A stretch of DNA of 64,000 bases from Methanobacteriota archaeon (GTDB lineage Archaea; Thermoplasmatota; Poseidoniia; Poseidoniales; Thalassarchaeaceae), in contig JABIKU010000002.1 of assembly GCA_018654845.1 (NCBI GenBank), positions 17,602 to 81,601 on the forward strand. Direction: 5' to 3'. Made by a program: the position numbers and the translations under genes. A model generated the notes under the pieces. That model had not been told where the DNA came from. It did no database searches and saw nothing but the letters and a program-made list of their open reading frames with translations. Below are positions 60,986 through 64,000 of this stretch, piece after piece (the first letter of the stretch is position 1; every line of letters begins with the position of its first letter).

Positions 60986-61744
60986 ATGGTTATGGTAAAG
61001 TCAGCCCAAGACAAGCCCGAGCCGATTTCTGGTGTCCAACCAATCAAAGTTCCTGAACGTGCGATAAACAACAAGCCTACCATCTACACTTTTGCAACTT
61101 GCCCATTTTCTTTGAAGGTTAAATCACTGTTAATATCACGGGGAATTGAGTTTGAAAACGTCGAGGTAGATCCAATGAAAAAAACTGAGTTAAAATGGTC
61201 TGATTGGACTGCAGTACCCGTATTTGTAGACTCGGACGGAACCCAAGTTAACAATTCAAATGATATTCTTCACTTTATCGATGAGAATCATGGGGGCTTG
61301 TTTCCACGCCATGGAGAAAATGATGCTCAAGATGAATGGATGGCTTTTTCAGACAATATTCTGGGCAAAAGTATCGTAGCCGTTATTTACCAAAATTATC
61401 GAACTTCGCTACATGCTCTCGACTATGTTACTAAGATAGACAAATTTAGATTAAAGGATCGAATTGTCAACAAATGGCTCGGCGCAATTGTCATGAAAAT
61501 GGTCGGCCGCTCACGAGCAAAAATGTTTGAAGAACCACCACGACAAAACCTCTCGACCCAACTCAATTCGATGGCGACGGCGATTGATGGGAATTTCTTC
61601 GGCGGAAATTCACCTAATGGAGCAGATTATGCAAATTACGGAATTCTTCGCTCGATGCAAAGCCTGAATGGATTTGATATCGTTGAAAATCATCAAATTA
61701 TTTGGCCTTGGTATTCTAGAATGCAATTGCATTCATCCCTATGA
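60986..61744 (+). CDS. Glutaredoxin/GST-fold protein resembling prostaglandin E synthase 2
   Basis: A 252-residue protein with an N-terminal thioredoxin/glutaredoxin-type domain (about 28-100) and a C-terminal helical GST-like domain. The segment TIYTFATCPFSLKVKSLLISRGIEFENVEVDPMKKTELKWSDWTAVPVFV matches the mPGES-2 family, where CPFCxKV..FL.Y......EV.P...KEIKWS..KVP.L. is conserved. In the site CPFS the second Cys is replaced by Ser, so it is monothiol. NNSNDILHFID is the usual DSxxI glutathione-site strand, altered. Function in archaea is unknown. It overlaps the convergent hflX by 6 bases. Confidence 0.75.
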   Translation: MVMVKSAQDKPEPISGVQPIKVPERAINNKPTIYTFATCPFSLKVKSLLISRGIEFENVEVDPMKKTELKWSDWTAVPVFVDSDGTQVNNSNDILHFIDENHGGLFPRHGENDAQDEWMAFSDNILGKSIVAVIYQNYRTSLHALDYVTKIDKFRLKDRIVNKWLGAIVMKMVGRSRAKMFEEPPRQNLSTQLNSMATAIDGNFFGGNSPNGADYANYGILRSMQSLNGFDIVENHQIIWPWYSRMQLHSSL

Positions 61745-63109
61745 TTTTTTTGTGATATTTATCTGAGTTGGAAATTCTTTTGTTAATCGAGATCGGCTAG
61801 CAATGTCGATCCAGCCGTAAATTTTAGTCAATTCTTTCTCGACTTCTATATCAATTACCAAAGCATCTCGATGTACCCTGGCTACCAGAGCTGCTAACTC
61901 AATTTCACTCGTTTCTTCGGGATGAATAATATTCACCTGGACAGGTGGGCCATGAAGTTGAGTTAGAATTGCTGAACGTAATTCTTCAATCCCTCCACCT
62001 GAAATTACACTGACTGGAATTGCTTCGAATGGACTGTAATAGTGTACGATTTCTTTTGCTTCCTGTAATTGCTCGGCTGTACATAGATCGGTTTTAGTCA
62101 AAACAACAATTGTATTCGGGCTAGAACCCGCTTTGACTCGCCCCGAAACTTCACGGCTTGAAGTTGCGAGTTTTCTACGAATTTCTTCGGGTTCATCAGA
62201 TGCGTCGACTAAAAGCAACAACATATCGCAAGACAACGATTCTTGCAATGTTGCAGAAAATGAATCAAGCAATTCTGCTGGAACATTATCGATGAAACCG
62301 ATTGTATCGACCATTAAAATCCGAGGTTTATTTTCCATACGGCCAACCGTAGTTTCCAAGGTTGAGAAAACTTGATCTCGAATTAGAACCGCTTTTCCAG
62401 AGAGAGCATTAAACAAACTTGACTTTCCCACATTAGTATAACCGGCCAAACCGACTGTCAATGCTCCTGAACGGCTTCGTTGTCGACGCCTCTCGCTCAT
62501 CGATGCATCGAGTTTGGATAAACGACGACGCAATCGAGTTATTTCGTGCCCAACCGCTTTCATGATACTGTTCCAACCCGTTTGGCCACCTGCTCCGTAA
62601 CCAAGGCGGTCACCCATCGTTTCTCGGTTCGTCAATTCTCGTAGAACACTTCTGTCTGCGAGTAATCTGGCAATTCTGACTTGAATTCTCGCTTCAGCTG
62701 ACGAAGCGTGTCGAGTAAATAATTCAAGCAATAATCTTACTCGATCCCAGGTTTCAATCATTAGAACATCATTGATATTAACTAATTGACTCGATTTGAG
62801 ATTGTCGTGAATCAATACCAAATCGACTCGATGCCAACGATGTCCGGGGCCAGACATCTCCATTTCTTCAGCAATTTCTTGTAATTTTCCTGAGCCTAGA
62901 TATGTCCTAGGATTCGATTTTCCGCGCTGGGTAATCATATCAACAATTTCGATACCCAATGTCGAAGCAAGAGACTCGTATTCACTGGTATTGTCATTTC
63001 GAGAAAGCAGAATAGCACGGCGACCGGCGTGCGCAGTTTGAGAACGGGAAGAGTCCATCCCACCCATGCCTGCGAGCAAAGGAACATCTGGCACTGGGTC
63101 GCCATTCAC
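61739..63109 (-). CDS. hflX: HflX GTPase
   Basis: A 456-residue ribosome-associated GTPase that splits stalled or stressed 70S-type ribosomes. N-terminal HflX domain: NPRTYLGSGKLQEI and DLVLIHDNLKSSQLVNIND, then VWDRVRLLLELF-like ETWDRVRLLLELFTRHASSAEARIQV. The helical linker ends with GYGAGGQTGW. G domain: G1 GYTNVGKSS, G3 VDTIGFIDNVP, G4 LTKTD, with TLETTVGRM as the switch region. The start is GTG at 63109; later ATGs (M15, M18) are possible. Head-to-head with pcc1, about 50 bases apart. Confidence 0.94.
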   Translation of the reverse strand: MNGDPVPDVPLLAGMGGMDSSRSQTAHAGRRAILLSRNDNTSEYESLASTLGIEIVDMITQRGKSNPRTYLGSGKLQEIAEEMEMSGPGHRWHRVDLVLIHDNLKSSQLVNINDVLMIETWDRVRLLLELFTRHASSAEARIQVRIARLLADRSVLRELTNRETMGDRLGYGAGGQTGWNSIMKAVGHEITRLRRRLSKLDASMSERRRQRSRSGALTVGLAGYTNVGKSSLFNALSGKAVLIRDQVFSTLETTVGRMENKPRILMVDTIGFIDNVPAELLDSFSATLQESLSCDMLLLLVDASDEPEEIRRKLATSSREVSGRVKAGSSPNTIVVLTKTDLCTAEQLQEAKEIVHYYSPFEAIPVSVISGGGIEELRSAILTQLHGPPVQVNIIHPEETSEIELAALVARVHRDALVIDIEVEKELTKIYGWIDIASRSRLTKEFPTQINITKKS

Positions 63110-63159
63110 GTTGATGGGTCGTGCGCAGCAAAGATATGCATTCGGGTGCTCGGCGCTCC

Positions 63160-63405
63160 ATGCCTTCGGTTTCTACGACCTTCGTCTGGTCCGGCTCTCG
63201 ATCACGAGCTGAGGCGTTATTGGCTGGAATCTCAGCCGATGATCCCGAATCTTTTGATGCGAAAATTATCGATGTTGGCAACGGAACGGAATTGCGAATC
63301 ACAGTAGTCGGAACTTCACTCAAAACCGTTAGAATGACGATGGATGATTTGCTAGCATGCCTTTCTGCGGCAGATTCCGGACTAGATGCTATCGATGATT
63401 CTTAA
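63160..63405 (+). CDS. pcc1: KEOPS complex subunit Pcc1
   Basis: An 81-residue protein of the CTAG/Pcc1 family, the small dimerising subunit of KEOPS, which transfers threonylcarbamoyl to tRNA A37 together with Kae1. The profile is typical: a first strand VSTTFVWSG, helix SRAEALLAGISADD, strands DAKIIDVGNGTELRITVVG and helix VRMTMDDLLACLSAADS. ATG at 63160 gives the family length; GTG 63121 and ATG 63136 are longer alternatives. TsaC (21579-22181), the earlier enzyme of the t6A pathway, is also in this window. Its end overlaps the convergent FAD oxidoreductase by 17 bases. Confidence 0.82.
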   Translation: MPSVSTTFVWSGSRSRAEALLAGISADDPESFDAKIIDVGNGTELRITVVGTSLKTVRMTMDDLLACLSAADSGLDAIDDS

Positions 63406-64000
63406 GCAGTTTTGCAGCAGCTCGTCCTGTTTCTATAGCAGCATCACTCAATACCGATTCTGAAATTACGTGAGCACCGGCTAATACGATGCCATTATCG
63501 ATGTATTGAGCACCATCAACACGTTGTTCCAGCTCACAAGGATGCAACAATATTGAAGCGGTTGAACGGCGCAAAGTAGACAATTTTCTCCAACCAGAAC
63601 AACGAGAGTCGAGGAAATTTTTGATTTCTTCAAGAGCTTCTTCACCATCTTTTTTCAGATGTACTGCATGAATTATTGCACACTCATCTGAATGACGATT
63701 TTCAGGAATCCTTCCTTCACTCGAAACATCAATTGCAATTATTCCAGAAATTGGTTCATAAAGTCCTGAATAGGGTCGCATCATCTTACCTTCAATCGCG
63801 ACATCGAGCGCGGCGACCATGTGTGGCGTACACGATTCTAGGTCACTCACATTCAATCCAGCATTTTCTAACAGTCGAACGGTGTCAAATGGCGAGGCAG
63901 CAATAACGATATAATCACATTCAATGGTATTACCTTCCACTGTTACCGAAATTACTCTACCTTTTTGCAAATTTATCGATTCTACTGTCGATTCGATTTC
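63389..64000 (-). CDS. FAD-dependent amine oxidase/phytoene desaturase-like protein (C-terminal part)
   Basis: The C-terminal 203 residues of a larger protein cut off by the window end; the frame is open to the last base. GNTIECDYIVIAASPFDTVRLLENAG is the strand-turn typical of FAD-linked amine oxidases and carotenoid desaturases (DxVVxAxxP). GIVLAGAHVISESVLSDAAIETGRAAAKLL is the C-terminal FAD-binding segment (GDxx..sv..A..SG..AA..i) in an altered form. The Rossmann GxGxxG start would be outside the window. Possible roles are carotenoid/retinal or isoprenoid metabolism, but the substrate cannot be known from this part. Confidence 0.75.
   Translation of the reverse strand, partial: EIESTVESINLQKGRVISVTVEGNTIECDYIVIAASPFDTVRLLENAGLNVSDLESCTPHMVAALDVAIEGKMMRPYSGLYEPISGIIAIDVSSEGRIPENRHSDECAIIHAVHLKKDGEEALEEIKNFLDSRCSGWRKLSTLRRSTASILLHPCELEQRVDGAQYIDNGIVLAGAHVISESVLSDAAIETGRAAAKLLKNHR

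Overview
The window is about 97% coding, leans AT-rich, and holds archaeal information-processing genes: ribosomal proteins uS13, uS4 and uS11 with RNA polymerase subunit D, the large subunit of the D-family DNA polymerase, primase large subunit PriL, NreA, DUF373, KEOPS subunit Pcc1, pantoate kinase and MptE. These are mixed with bacterial-type genes (leucyl-tRNA synthetase, S-adenosylmethionine synthetase, class II fumarase, BolA/monothiol glutaredoxin, HflX). Very acidic secreted proteins and a 1725-residue vWA/thrombospondin-type-3 surface protein are also present. This mix fits a planktonic Thermoplasmatota archaeon such as Marine Group II/III (Poseidoniia). The lineage is inferred from gene content, not from a search.

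Layout. 1-4289: a polytopic membrane protein, a membrane-anchored FKBP-like protein and a THUMP-like methyltransferase. 4290-7879: uS13-uS4-uS11-RpoD operon with a structured leader, ending in pantoate kinase. 7868-12700 (minus): a TPD/CDIN1-type nuclease homologue, a DCC thiol protein, LeuRS with a hairpin-rich leader, and a small Cys-rich protein. 12694-17112: an MBL hydrolase and a two-gene pyruvate:ferredoxin oxidoreductase whose ribosome binding site is half buried in a hairpin. 17119-23170: GNAT, a Zn-ribbon/Glu-Pro/SAP protein, a UPF1/SMUBP2-type helicase, RDD protein, TsaC and methionine aminopeptidase. 23394-28594: acidic membrane protein, EamA transporter, Grx-BolA pair, ribulose-phosphate epimerase, thioredoxin and a STAND ATPase with an HTH domain. 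28655-32172: two exported proteins, a CocE-like hydrolase and a BNR-repeat protein. 32249-34983: ferritin-like/VIT1 transporter, an Asp/Glu-repeat secreted protein and a c/b-type cytochrome, a possible metal-redox locus. 35060-37674: M32 carboxypeptidase and a beta-propeller protein.

37675-38479 is the only long stretch without a convincing gene. It is purine-rich and GC-rich, carries many small hairpins (several with UUCG, GAAA or UUAG loops) and about ten GAAC(C/T) motifs, and has a TATA-like box about 25 bases before the first hairpin. I read it as a long structured noncoding RNA of unknown family and as the strongest candidate for something undescribed.

38480-42859 (mostly minus): a class II fumarase fused to an N-terminal ribbon-helix-helix domain, cyclophilin, a multi-zinc membrane protein, CsaA-like protein and PyrE. 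42998-52549: replication and repair block with PolD large subunit, MptE, PriL, DUF373, NreA and an HTH-10 regulator. 52659-64000: giant surface protein, ABC-F ATPase, MetK, a PTGES2-like thioredoxin/GST protein, HflX, Pcc1 and the C-terminal part of an FAD oxidoreductase cut by the window edge. No tRNA, rRNA, CRISPR array, insertion sequence or prophage was seen.
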